Both the position numbers and the translations under genes were made by a program. 64,000 nt of DNA from Streptomyces sp. NRRL F-2664 (GTDB taxonomy: Bacteria > Actinomycetota > Actinomycetes > Streptomycetales > Streptomycetaceae). The DNA lies in assembly GCF_000719345.1 (NCBI RefSeq), contig NZ_JOFX01000026.1, forward strand, positions 25,933 through 89,932, written 5' to 3'. Shown here piece by piece: positions 15,706-23,498 of this stretch. The notes beneath the pieces were generated by a model that did no database searches, was not told the origin of the DNA, and worked only from the letters and a program-made list of their open reading frames with translations. How positions within the stretch are numbered: the stretch's first letter is position 1; each line of letters starts with the position of its first letter.

Positions 15706-16623
15706 ATGGAGGCCCCGGTGAAGGTCGGCTGCATCGGACTCGGCGACATCGCGCAGAAGGCGTACCTGCCCGTCCTCACCACCCGCGCGGACATCGAACT
15801 GCACCTGCAGACCCGGACGCCCGGGACCCTCGAACGGATCGGCGGGGTCCACCGCGTCCCGGCGGCGCACCGGCACACGGATCTCGACGCCCTGCTCGCG
15901 CAAGGCCTCGACGCGGCCTTCGTGCACGCACCGACCGGCGCCCACCCGGAGATCGTCACCCGGCTGCTGGAGGCCGGTGTGCCGACGTACGTGGACAAGC
16001 CCCTCGCCTACGAGCTGGCCGCGTCACGGCGCCTGGTGGAGCTGGCCGAGGAGCGCGGGGTCGCCCTCGCCGTCGGCTTCAACCGCCGCTTCGCGCCCGG
16101 GTACGCGCAGTGCGCCGACCACCCGCGCGACCTGGTCGTCCTGCAGAAGAACCGGGTCGGGCTGCCCGAGGACCCGCGCACCATGGTGCTCGACGACTTC
16201 ATCCACGTCGTCGACACCCTGCGCTTCCTGCTGCCCGGCGAGGCCGAGCACACCGACGTCCGCGCGGTCGTGCGCGACGGACTGATGCACCAGGTGGTAC
16301 TGCACCTCTCCGGCCGCGGATTCAGCGCGCTCGGCATCATGAACCGCCTGTCCGGCTCCAACGAGGAGGTCCTCGAGGTCTCCGGCTCCGACACCAAGCG
16401 GCAGGTCGTGAACCTCGCCGAGGTCATCGACCACAAGGGCCAGCCCACGGTGCGCCGCCGCGGCGACTGGGTGTCCGTCGCCCGCCAGCGCGGCATCGAG
16501 CAGGTCGTGGACCACTTCCTGGAGGCGGTCGCCGCGGGCCGGACCCTCAGCGCCCGCGACGCGCTCCAAACCCACGAGCTGTGCGAGACGGTGGTGAAGT
16601 CGGCTCTGGATCAGGCCTTCTGA
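15706..16623 (+). CDS. Gfo/Idh/MocA family oxidoreductase
   Basis: 305-residue NAD(P)-dependent oxidoreductase. Rossmann motif VGCIGLGDIAQKAYLP at the N-terminus, PTGAHPEIVTRLLEAG and the family signature YVDKPLAYE (the Lys of DKP is catalytic), then AVGFNRRFAPGY. Family members oxidise or reduce sugars, inositols or dehydrogenated amino-sugar intermediates; the substrate here is unknown. The ATG at 15706 opens a gap of 70 bases from the divergent DUF664 gene. The last 77 bases overlap the 3' end of the convergent lnt gene. Confidence 0.9.
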   Translation: MEAPVKVGCIGLGDIAQKAYLPVLTTRADIELHLQTRTPGTLERIGGVHRVPAAHRHTDLDALLAQGLDAAFVHAPTGAHPEIVTRLLEAGVPTYVDKPLAYELAASRRLVELAEERGVALAVGFNRRFAPGYAQCADHPRDLVVLQKNRVGLPEDPRTMVLDDFIHVVDTLRFLLPGEAEHTDVRAVVRDGLMHQVVLHLSGRGFSALGIMNRLSGSNEEVLEVSGSDTKRQVVNLAEVIDHKGQPTVRRRGDWVSVARQRGIEQVVDHFLEAVAAGRTLSARDALQTHELCETVVKSALDQAF

Positions 16624-18133
16624 GCGCCCGCGCACCCACCGCCGCGCAGTAGCCGGCCAGGACGGCGAGTGCCGCGGACACCGGCCAGGCGCCGAAGCGC
16701 ACGAAGAGGGTCGAGCCCCCGGCCAGCGGCACCTCGTACACCTCGGCGGTCCGCGCCGACGTGGGCAGGGCCGGGCCGATCCGCTCGCCCGACGGACCGT
16801 GCACCACACTGACCCCGGTGAGGGTGGCGTGCACCATCGGGCGGCCGTTCTCGGCGGCCCGCAGCGCCGCCAGGGACGCGTGCTGGTCGGGGGCCCAGCT
16901 GTCCTGGAAGGTGGAGGTCGCCGACTGGGCGACGAGCAGCGAGGCCCCGTCGAGGGTGAGGCGCCGGCTCATGTCGGGGAAGGCCGACTCGAAGCAGACC
17001 AGCGGCCCCACCCGGACACCGGCGCGCCCGTCGGGCCGCGCGGGCAGGTCCATGACCACGGGGGCCTCGCCGCGCATACGGTCCTCGCCGGCCGCCCGGC
17101 CGACCGAGGTGGCCCAGCCGAACAGCGACCGCGCCGGGACGTACTCGCCGAACGGCACCAGCCGCATCTTGTCGTACCGGTCACCCGTGGGGCCCGCGGG
17201 ACCGACCAGGACCGCGCTCTTGTAGATGCCCGGGCGGTCGGCCCGCCGCGCGTCCACGTTCACCAGCAGCGGCGCTCCGACCTCAGCGGACAGCGCCGCC
17301 AGCCGGCGGGCCAGTTCCGGCCTGGCCGACAGGTCCTCGCCGACGCTGCTCTCGCCCCACACCACGAGGTCCACGCCCTGCCCGGCCAGCGGCCGCGTCA
17401 GCCGCTCCCCGGCCGCGAACCGCCGCTCCGCGCTGTCCGGGCCGTCCGGCACCGGCCCCGGCTGTACGACGGCCACGCGCAGCCCGCCCGACTCCGCGGG
17501 CCGGGCCGCCCACGCCCACACCGCGCCCGTCAGCACCGCGCAGCCCGTGAGCCCGGCCACCGCCGGGACCCGCGCCGACGGCACCGCGAGCAGCAGCACC
17601 AGGGCGCAGTTGACCGCCACCAGCAGCAGACTGACCAGCCACACCCCGCCCACCGACGCCAGTCGCAGCGCCGCCGGCACCTGCCACTGGCCGGCCCCCA
17701 GCAGCCCCCACGGCCCGCCCAGCCCCTGCCACGACCGGACCACCTCGGACAGCAGCCACCCCGCCGGTACGACCGCCAGTGCGCAGGCGGCCCGGCCCGC
17801 GGAGGGCCGCCCGCCGAGCAGCCGCCGCACCAGCAGGGCCCAGGGGATCCACAGCAGCCCCACCAGCGCCGCCACCGGCAGCAGGAAGACGTGCAGGCTC
17901 GGCAGGAGCCAGTGGTGCACGGCCAGGATGTAGCCGGCGCCGCCGAGCCAGCCCTCCAGGGCCGCCCGCCGACCGGTCCGAGCCGTCCTCAGCAGCAGCA
18001 TCCAGGGCACGAGGGCGACGTAGGCGAACCACCACAGGGCCGGCGCGGGCAGGGACAGCGCGGGCAGGGCGCCGGCCGCCAGCGCCGCGGGCGCACGCCA
18101 CCGGCGCAACCCCCCGCTGTGCATCGGGACCAT
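16547..18133 (-). CDS. lnt: Apolipoprotein N-acyltransferase
   Basis: 528-residue integral membrane enzyme that adds the third acyl chain to lipoproteins. The N-terminal 210 residues contain six to eight membrane helices; the C-terminal nitrilase-like domain has the catalytic triad Glu261 (VVWGESSV), Lys322 (YDKMRLVPFGEYVP) and Cys380 (GPLVCFESAFPD). ATG 18133 is preceded by GCGGAGGC; longer versions of the frame start in non-conserved sequence. Streptomyces usually have two Lnt homologues. The C-terminal tail (RRPDPEPTSPPSRTARGF) is basic and overlaps the Gfo/Idh/MocA gene on the opposite strand by 77 bases. Putative lipoprotein substrates occur nearby. Confidence 0.93.
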   Translation of the reverse strand: MVPMHSGGLRRWRAPAALAAGALPALSLPAPALWWFAYVALVPWMLLLRTARTGRRAALEGWLGGAGYILAVHHWLLPSLHVFLLPVAALVGLLWIPWALLVRRLLGGRPSAGRAACALAVVPAGWLLSEVVRSWQGLGGPWGLLGAGQWQVPAALRLASVGGVWLVSLLLVAVNCALVLLLAVPSARVPAVAGLTGCAVLTGAVWAWAARPAESGGLRVAVVQPGPVPDGPDSAERRFAAGERLTRPLAGQGVDLVVWGESSVGEDLSARPELARRLAALSAEVGAPLLVNVDARRADRPGIYKSAVLVGPAGPTGDRYDKMRLVPFGEYVPARSLFGWATSVGRAAGEDRMRGEAPVVMDLPARPDGRAGVRVGPLVCFESAFPDMSRRLTLDGASLLVAQSATSTFQDSWAPDQHASLAALRAAENGRPMVHATLTGVSVVHGPSGERIGPALPTSARTAEVYEVPLAGGSTLFVRFGAWPVSAALAVLAGYCAAVGARALRRPDPEPTSPPSRTARGFGARRGR

Positions 18134-18258
18134 GGCGCCTCCGCTTCCAGTGTGGGCAGTGCCGGGTGCGCCCGCCCTCCGGAAGGGCGGGCGCGGGCCC
18201 TTTCGCGTCGCTCGGGCGCAGTGGTGCCCCGCCGGGACCACGGAGGGGAGCAGCGGGC

Positions 18259-18738
18259 TCAGCGGGCCGGGACGGCCGTGTGACGCCATGTCTCGTGCAC
18301 GGTCACACGGGTGAACCGCCAGCCGTCCGGGGTGCGGGCCAGCGCGAAGGTGTAGCGCCCGGCGGCCACGAAGTTCGGGGAGGTGACGACCGGGCCTTCG
18401 CCCTCGGGTCCTGCCAGCCGCATCGGATTGAGGAAGTCCGCCCGGACCTCGGCGCTGTCACCGGGGGAGCCGCCCACGTCCTCCAGCCGGATCAGCCGGT
18501 TGACGATCAGGTGCTGGCGCACGGGAAAGAGCTCCATGGTCTGCGCGAGCCACTGCGCGACCTGCGCCACCGGCCCCTCGATCCCGCCGGCCGAGCGGTA
18601 GTCGGCCCGCCCGCCGGTGGCGAAGAGGGCCCGGTAGGCGGTCCAGTCGCCGTCGTCGACGGCCACCGCGTAGCCCGTGACCACGTCGTCTATCGCCAGC
18701 CGGTCCATCACCGTCGCGAGATCCACACGCTGAGTCAT
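18259..18738 (-). CDS. SnoaL-like / NTF2-fold protein
   Basis: 159-residue protein with an NTF2-like cone fold: N-terminal helices RLAIDDVVTGYAVAVDDGDW, the conserved YRALFATGGRADY, then QHLIVNRLIRLEDVGGS and the C-terminal strands GRYTFALARTPDGWRFTRVT. SnoaL-like members include polyketide cyclases, dehydratases and limonene epoxide hydrolases as well as non-catalytic proteins; no specific role can be given. It lies upstream of lnt in the same direction with a 125-base gap and may have its own promoter. Confidence 0.85.
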   Translation of the reverse strand: MTQRVDLATVMDRLAIDDVVTGYAVAVDDGDWTAYRALFATGGRADYRSAGGIEGPVAQVAQWLAQTMELFPVRQHLIVNRLIRLEDVGGSPGDSAEVRADFLNPMRLAGPEGEGPVVTSPNFVAAGRYTFALARTPDGWRFTRVTVHETWRHTAVPAR

Positions 18739-18807
18739 CGGGACAGTGTGGGGCTGCGCGGGCGTCAGGCCAAGAGGCGTGCGCCCACCGGACCCCGCCG
18801 CGGCGCG

Positions 18808-18984
18808 TCAGTGACCGGAACGAGCCTCCCGCTGCCGGACCACGACGAGGAACGCGTCACTGGCCAGATCCATGACCACCTCGGCCGGCACGCCCTCCCG
18901 CATCCGCTGCGCCGCATACTCCTCGGCGGGCCAGCTCCCCCTCGGACTTCCGGCCGGAAAACGCTCCAGCACCACTCGACCCAT
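18808..18984 (-). CDS. Small conserved-looking protein, 58 residues
   Basis: ATG 18984 to stop at 18808 encodes a 58-residue acidic/basic protein: MGRVVLERFPAGSPRGSWPA, EEYAAQRMREGVPAEVVMDL, then a hydrophobic C-terminal strand DAFLVVVRQREA. A G-rich sequence (AGGGGGTGT) lies upstream. Its composition differs from shadow frames, with a predicted helix followed by a strand. I recall similar short proteins in Streptomyces but cannot name a family. The terminator hairpin of uppP precedes it, so it is likely transcribed separately. Confidence 0.65.
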   Translation of the reverse strand: MGRVVLERFPAGSPRGSWPAEEYAAQRMREGVPAEVVMDLASDAFLVVVRQREARSGH

Positions 18985-19032
18985 GGGACACCCCCTGCTG
19001 CTTGCACCAGTGCCTTCTTCTGGACAACGACG

Positions 19033-19068
19033 CGGAGGCCGCCCGGGAACGTTCCCGGGCGGCCTCCG
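19033..19068 (-). terminator. Perfect 36-base palindrome after uppP
   Basis: An 18-bp arm (19033-19050) is followed directly by its exact complement (19051-19068), giving a GC-rich hairpin with the tetraloop ACGT when folded. It lies 29 bases beyond the uppP stop and upstream of the small gene at 18808-18984, so terminator of uppP is the simplest reading. Perfect two-fold symmetry without spacer would also suit a protein-binding site. Confidence 0.8.
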
Positions 19069-19097
19069 ATTCACGCGAAGTGGTGGATTCCCCGCCG

Positions 19098-19976
19098 CTA
19101 CGAGCCGGACTCGCCGGCGTGCGGGCTCAGCACATCCGTGCCGATCAGCACGAACAGCACGATGCCGAGGACGATCCGGTAGATCACGAACGGCATGAAG
19201 CTCTTGGTGGTGATGAACTTCATGAACCACGCGATCACGGCGTAGCCGACGAAGAAGGCGATGACCGTGGCGAAGACCGTCGGGCCCCACGAGATGTGGC
19301 CCGGCTCCTCGACCACGTCCTTGATCTCGAAGGCGCCGGAGGCCAGCACGGCCGGGATGGCCAGGAGGAAGGAGTACCGGGCAGCCGCCTCGCGCGTGAA
19401 GCCCAGGAGCAGGCCGCCGGAGATCGTCGCACCGGAGCGCGATACGCCCGGGATCAGGGCCATCGCCTGGCAGAAGCCGAAGATCAGGCCGTCCTTGACG
19501 CCCAGCTGCTGGAGCGTCTTGCGCTCGCGGATCGCCCGGTGCCGGCCGCCCTCCTCGTCGCGGGCGGCGAGCCGGTCGGCGACGCCCAGCACGATGCCCA
19601 TCACGATGAGGGTGGTGGCCGTCAGCCGCAGGTCGCGTGCCGGACCCACGATCGCGTCCTTGAAGACGAGGCCGAGGACACCGATCGGCAGCGAGCCGAC
19701 GATCACCAGCCACCCCATCTTCGCGTCCTGTTCGGACCGCAGGGCCTTCGTGTAGAGGGAACGGAACCAGGTGGAGACGATCCGCGCGATGTCCTTGCGG
19801 AAGTAGATCAGAACGGCCGCCTCGGTGCCGATCTGCGTGATGGCCGTGAAGGCCGCACCTGGGTCGTGCCAGCCGGCGAATGCCGCGGTCAGCCGCAGGT
19901 GGGCGCTGGAGGAGATCGGGAGGAACTCCGTAAGCCCCTGGACGAGACCGAGGATTAGGGATTCGAACCAGCTCAT
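19098..19976 (-). CDS. uppP: Undecaprenyl-diphosphatase (bacitracin resistance)
   Basis: 292-residue membrane phosphatase of the BacA/UppP family that converts undecaprenyl diphosphate to the monophosphate carrier used for peptidoglycan and teichoic acid synthesis. The two signature motifs are present: GLTEFLPISSSAHLRL (residues 15-30) and PGVSRSGATISGGLLLG, together with about eight hydrophobic helices. Confers bacitracin tolerance when abundant. ATG 19976 gives MSWFESLILGLVQG. It follows the VTT-domain gene by 48 bases in the same direction, so the two may be cotranscribed. Confidence 0.96.
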   Translation of the reverse strand: MSWFESLILGLVQGLTEFLPISSSAHLRLTAAFAGWHDPGAAFTAITQIGTEAAVLIYFRKDIARIVSTWFRSLYTKALRSEQDAKMGWLVIVGSLPIGVLGLVFKDAIVGPARDLRLTATTLIVMGIVLGVADRLAARDEEGGRHRAIRERKTLQQLGVKDGLIFGFCQAMALIPGVSRSGATISGGLLLGFTREAAARYSFLLAIPAVLASGAFEIKDVVEEPGHISWGPTVFATVIAFFVGYAVIAWFMKFITTKSFMPFVIYRIVLGIVLFVLIGTDVLSPHAGESGS

Positions 19977-20024
19977 GTCGGGGTGCGCTCGTCCTTGTGA
20001 TCGTCGGGCAGTTCGCCCCCGATG

Positions 20025-20753
20025 CTAGGGCCCGTGCGAAGCGCCGCTGACCACAGGGGGGTGCTGGGGCGTCAGTTCGTACGCCGCACCCCCGGTCCGA
20101 GGGGGTGCCAGACGGTGCCTCTTGCGCCAGCCGACGACTCCCGCGGCCACCACGGAGACCACGATGAAACCGAACGAGACCAGGAACGCCGGGGATCCGG
20201 GGGAGGAGGCGCTCGCCCCCGCGATCACGTACGCCGTCGTGTTCGGGACGACGCCGAGCGCCGTCGCGAGCAGGAAGGGCGTCCAGCCGCAGCGGGACAC
20301 CGCAGCGGCGTAGTTGGCCACCACGAAGGGCACCCCGGGGAAGAGCCGCACCGCCAGCATCGAGCGGAAGCCGTGCCGGCTGAGCTGGCCGTCGGCCGCT
20401 TCGAGCAGGCGCCCGCGCAGGAACGGACGCAAAGCCTCCTGCCCCATCATCCGCCCGAGCCCGAAGGCGATGCCGGCGCCCAGCACGGTGCCCCCGACCG
20501 CGGCGACGAGGCCGAACTGCGTGCCGAAGACCGCCCCCGCGGCCAGGTTGAGCAGGGGACGCGGCACGAAGGCCGCGGAGCACACCCCGTACACGGCTGC
20601 GAACGACAGGACGGCCGCGCCCACCGGAAGACCGGGGGGCCAGCCCTCGGACAGGATCCGCTGGGGCTCGTAGACCAGCACGCACCCGCCGGCCGCCGCG
20701 AGCAGCACGACGAGCAGCGCCAGCCGGGTCCGGGGCGTGAGGAGGAGGGGCAT
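20025..20753 (-). CDS. TVP38/TMEM64-family (VTT domain) membrane protein
   Basis: 242-residue polytopic membrane protein with the VTT/SNARE-associated domain shared with DedA proteins. Key features: VCSAAFVPRPLLNLAAGAVF (amphipathic re-entrant loop 1), GMGQEALRPFLR-like linker (GRMMGQEALRPFLRGR), and loop 2 AVRLFPGVPFVVANYAAAVS with the conserved Arg and Pro, followed by a final helix. DedA-superfamily members flip lipids, some transporting undecaprenyl phosphate. Start choice: ATG 20753 has TACCCT six bases upstream, which suits leaderless transcription; an in-frame ATG at 20804 would add 17 residues. Located 48 bases upstream of uppP in the same direction. Confidence 0.85.
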   Translation of the reverse strand: MPLLLTPRTRLALLVVLLAAAGGCVLVYEPQRILSEGWPPGLPVGAAVLSFAAVYGVCSAAFVPRPLLNLAAGAVFGTQFGLVAAVGGTVLGAGIAFGLGRMMGQEALRPFLRGRLLEAADGQLSRHGFRSMLAVRLFPGVPFVVANYAAAVSRCGWTPFLLATALGVVPNTTAYVIAGASASSPGSPAFLVSFGFIVVSVVAAGVVGWRKRHRLAPPRTGGAAYELTPQHPPVVSGASHGP

Positions 20754-21072
20754 CCCGGGAGGGTAGCCGAGGGATGCGGCATCGCGCCGTAATGCGGGCC
20801 TCATGCGGTCGAACGCCGGACGGCCTTCCGGGGCTCCCTCCCAGCCACCACCCCGCGGCCTTCCCCGGCTTCCCCGCACCGCTGCGCCGCACCCCGTCGA
20901 GGGCAGTGACCAAGAACACGCTCCGCCGCCCGCGCAGACCGACTGCACGGCGGTCGCGCCGGACCCGCCGGCGGCTTCCCTGACGCGCCTCCCGCCGGCC
21001 GCCGCCCGCGCGCGAGGCCCTCAAGGACACCTGCCCGGACCCCCGTTCACCCGCCGGTCCACCGGTAAACCG

Positions 21073-21102
21073 TTCGACGGACGCGGCGCGGTCCGGCAGG
21101 AT
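21073..21102 (+). promoter_or_regulatory. Candidate promoter in the tuf3 leader
   Basis: TTCGAC (21073-21078) and CAGGAT (21097-21102) with 18-base spacing. Seven bases after the -10 comes the ATG of a short frame at 21110, the spacing expected for a leaderless transcript. Both hexamers deviate from consensus by one to two bases, consistent with a regulated promoter. Confidence 0.45.
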
Positions 21103-21109
21103 CGGGGAC

Positions 21110-21220
21110 ATGTCCCGGTACGCCTTCCCCGCAGCGCCGTCCGCAGTCGCGGATGCGCCGAAGGCTGCCGCGTTCGCGGGCGCACCCGCCCTCGCCGCAT
21201 GCGACGGCGCACGAAGCTGA
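21110..21220 (+). CDS. Candidate 36-residue leader peptide upstream of tuf3
   Basis: ATG 21110 to TGA 21218-21220 encodes [20 protein letters not shown] followed by an Ala-rich end with one Cys. The start lies within the palindrome GGGACATGTCCC and directly after a promoter-like pair, so it may be translated as a leaderless message. The composition (about 45% Ala) would link its translation to alanyl-tRNA supply, but no run of rare codons is seen. No homology known; it might be fortuitous. Confidence 0.3.
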   Translation: MSRYAFPAAPSAVADAPKAAAFAGAPALAACDGARS

Positions 21221-21309
21221 CCCTTCCCGGATCGTCCGGCGGACCCCGCAGGGGGAGGGTCGGCCCGGCTCAGGGGTCCCGTCCACGCTTCGAACAACGG
21301 GAAAGAGAC

Positions 21310-22491
21310 ATGGCCAAGACGGCCTTCGTGCGGACCAAGCCGCACCTCAACATCGGCACCATGGGTCACGTCGACCACGGCAAGACCACCCTCACCGCCG
21401 CCATCACCAAGGTCCTCGCCGAGCGCGGGGGCGCCTCCTTCGTGCCCTTCGACCGCATCGACCGGGCCCCCGAGGAGGCCCGCAGGGGCATCACCATCAA
21501 CCTCACGCACGTCGAGTACGAGACCGACACCCGCCACTACGCCCACGTCGACATGCCCGGCCACGCGGACTACATCAAGAACATGGTGACCGGGGCCGCG
21601 CAGCTCGACGGCGCGATCCTCGTCGTCTCCGCGCTCGACGGGGTCATGCCGCAGACCGCCGAGCACGTGCTCCTCGCCCGCCAGGTCGGCGTCGACCACA
21701 TCGTGGTCGCGCTCAACAAGGCCGACGCCGGGGACCCCGAGCTGACCGACCTGGTCGAGCTGGAGGTGCGCGAGCTGCTCACCGCGCACGGGTACGGCGG
21801 CGACGGCGCGCCCGTCGTCCGGGTCTCCGGGCTCCGGGCGCTGGAGGGCGAGCCACGGTGGACCGGGGCGATCGAGGCCCTGCTGGACGCCGTCGACACC
21901 TACGTGCCGACGCCGGTGCGGTACACGCAGGCGCCCTTCCTGCTCCCGGTGGAGAACGTGCTCACCATCACCGGCCGCGGCACGGTCGTCACCGGCGCGG
22001 TCGAGCGCGGCAGCGTGCGCCTCGGCGACCCCGTCGCCGTCCTGGGCGGTGACGGCGAGCCGGTCGAGACGGTCGTCACCGGCCTGGAGACCTTCGGCAG
22101 GCCCATGGAGTCCGCCGAGGCCGGGGACAACGTGGCCCTGCTGCTGCGCGGCGTGCCCCGCGACGGCGTGCGCCGCGGGCACGTGGTGGCCGCGCCCGGC
22201 AGCGTGACGCCGCAGCGCCGCTTCAGCGCGCAGGTCTACGTGCTGTCCGGGCGCGAGGGCGGCCGGACCACCCCGGTCGCCAGCGGCTACCGGCCGCAGT
22301 TCTACATCCGCACCGCCGACGTGGTGGGGGACGTGGACCTGGGGACCGCGGGCGTCGCCCGGCCCGGCGAGACGGTCACGATGACCGTCGAGCTCGGACG
22401 GGACGTCCCGCTGGAGGCGGGCCTCGGGTTCGCGATCCGCGAGGGCGGACGGACCGTCGGTGCGGGGACGGTGACGGCCGTCCTGGGCTGA
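21310..22491 (+). CDS. tuf3: Divergent elongation factor Tu (EF-Tu3 type)
   Basis: 393-residue EF-Tu, same length as standard. GTPase motifs are intact: GHVDHGKTT (19-27), effector region [27 protein letters not shown] (DCPGH in normal EF-Tu), NKAD, and the C-terminal [14 protein letters not shown]. The domain-2 motif reads [13 protein letters not shown], where typical EF-Tu has GRIERG. Many positions differ from housekeeping EF-Tu, as in Streptomyces Tuf3, which is known to be expressed under stringent conditions and, in a kirromycin producer, to resist EF-Tu inhibitors. At the Tyr160 position (E. coli numbering, mutated in kirromycin-resistant strains) this protein appears to have His. It stands alone, outside the ribosomal operon. 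GGGAAAGAGAC precedes the ATG. Confidence 0.93.
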   Translation: MAKTAFVRTKPHLNIGTMGHVDHGKTTLTAAITKVLAERGGASFVPFDRIDRAPEEARRGITINLTHVEYETDTRHYAHVDMPGHADYIKNMVTGAAQLDGAILVVSALDGVMPQTAEHVLLARQVGVDHIVVALNKADAGDPELTDLVELEVRELLTAHGYGGDGAPVVRVSGLRALEGEPRWTGAIEALLDAVDTYVPTPVRYTQAPFLLPVENVLTITGRGTVVTGAVERGSVRLGDPVAVLGGDGEPVETVVTGLETFGRPMESAEAGDNVALLLRGVPRDGVRRGHVVAAPGSVTPQRRFSAQVYVLSGREGGRTTPVASGYRPQFYIRTADVVGDVDLGTAGVARPGETVTMTVELGRDVPLEAGLGFAIREGGRTVGAGTVTAVLG

Positions 22492-22513
22492 CCCGCCCGA
22501 GAGGGACCCCCCC

Positions 22514-22554
22514 GTGGTGACGGCAGGACGGCTGCGCCAGACTGCCGTCACCAC
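22514..22554 (+). terminator. Terminator hairpin after tuf3
   Basis: Perfect 13-bp inverted repeat (GTGGTGACGGCAG at 22514-22526; complement 22542-22554) with a 15-base loop, starting 23 bases after the tuf3 stop and ending 25 bases before the patatin start. Likely factor-independent terminator, possibly also insulating the patatin gene. Confidence 0.75.
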
Positions 22555-22579
22555 AGGCATGCACGGAGGGCGGGCGGAG

Positions 22580-23437
22580 ATGGGCGGCGGCACGGCACTG
22601 GTGCTCGGCGGTGGCGGACTGACCGGCATCGGCTGGGAGTGCGGGATCCTCTACGGGCTCGCCCGCGCGGGAGTGGACCTCACCACCGCCGACCTGGTCG
22701 TCGGCACGTCCGCCGGCTCGGTGGTCGGCGCCCAGCTCACCGCCGGCCGGCTGGACCCGCAGGAGCTGTACGAACGCCAGCTGGGCGACGCCTCCGGGGA
22801 GACCGTCGCGAAGCTGGGCGCGGGCGTCATCGCCCGGTACGCGCTGGCGATGGCCCGTTCACGCGGGGATGCGGCCGGCTACCGCCGACGGGTCGGAGCC
22901 ATGGCCCTGGCCGCGGACACCGGCCCCGAGGCCGAACGCCGCAAGGTGCTGGCCGCCCGGCTGGTCTCCCACGAGTGGCCCGAGCGGCGGCTCGTGATCA
23001 CCGCCGTCGACGCGCTCACCGGCGACCTGAAGGCCTTCGACCGGGACAGCGGCAGCGGGCTCGTCGACGCGGTCGCCGCGAGCTGCGCCGTGCCCGGCGT
23101 GTGGCCGCCGGTCACGGTCGGCGGGCGCCGCTTCATCGACGGAGGCATCCGCTCCGCCACCAACGCCGACCTCGCCGCCGGCTCGGCACGCGTGGTGATC
23201 ATCGCTCCGATCGCCCTCGGCTCCGGGCTCGTCCCCGCACCGGCTGTACAGGCGGCCCGGCTGCGGGCTGCGGGGGCCCGGGTCCTGCTCATCACCCCGT
23301 CGGCCGCGGCCCGCAAGGCCTTCGGGCGCAACGTACTCGACCCCGGCCGTCGCGATCCGGCCGCCCGAGCCGGCCTGGTGCAGGCCGCGGAGTATGTCGC
23401 GGAGGCGGCCGCCGTCTGGTCGGACCCGGCGGCCTGA
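22580..23437 (+). CDS. Patatin-like phospholipase
   Basis: 285-residue patatin-family lipid acyl hydrolase with Ser-Asp dyad. The oxyanion-hole Gly-rich motif LVLGGGGLTGIGWE opens the protein, the nucleophile elbow is VVGTSAGSVVGA (GxSxG) and the catalytic Asp lies in RRFIDGGIRS. No signal peptide is seen, so it is cytoplasmic or membrane-associated. Family members cleave phospholipids or other lipids; the substrate is not known. ATG 22580 is used because GGAGGGCGGGCGGAG precedes it; an upstream ATG at 22559 has no ribosome site. Confidence 0.92.
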   Translation: MGGGTALVLGGGGLTGIGWECGILYGLARAGVDLTTADLVVGTSAGSVVGAQLTAGRLDPQELYERQLGDASGETVAKLGAGVIARYALAMARSRGDAAGYRRRVGAMALAADTGPEAERRKVLAARLVSHEWPERRLVITAVDALTGDLKAFDRDSGSGLVDAVAASCAVPGVWPPVTVGGRRFIDGGIRSATNADLAAGSARVVIIAPIALGSGLVPAPAVQAARLRAAGARVLLITPSAAARKAFGRNVLDPGRRDPAARAGLVQAAEYVAEAAAVWSDPAA

Positions 23438-23498
23438 CGCCCGGCGCCGCCCGCGGTCCGCCGTCCGGGGCCGTGGAGGGGTGCCGGACAATGGAGCG

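Larger units (their letters stand above)
20754..21309. other. Regulatory region upstream of tuf3
   Basis: 556 bases between the VTT gene and tuf3. The left two thirds contain nothing I can interpret. The right part has a promoter-like pair (21073-21102), a 12-base palindrome GGGACATGTCCC (21105-21116) and a 36-codon frame ending 89 bases before tuf3. Together these look like a leader region for tuf3. Confidence 0.5.

Noticed and set aside
18808..22629. 1273-codon minus-strand frame spanning uppP, the VTT gene and tuf3
   Set aside because: Only its last 58 codons form a plausible protein; the rest is antisense or out-of-frame to well-supported genes.
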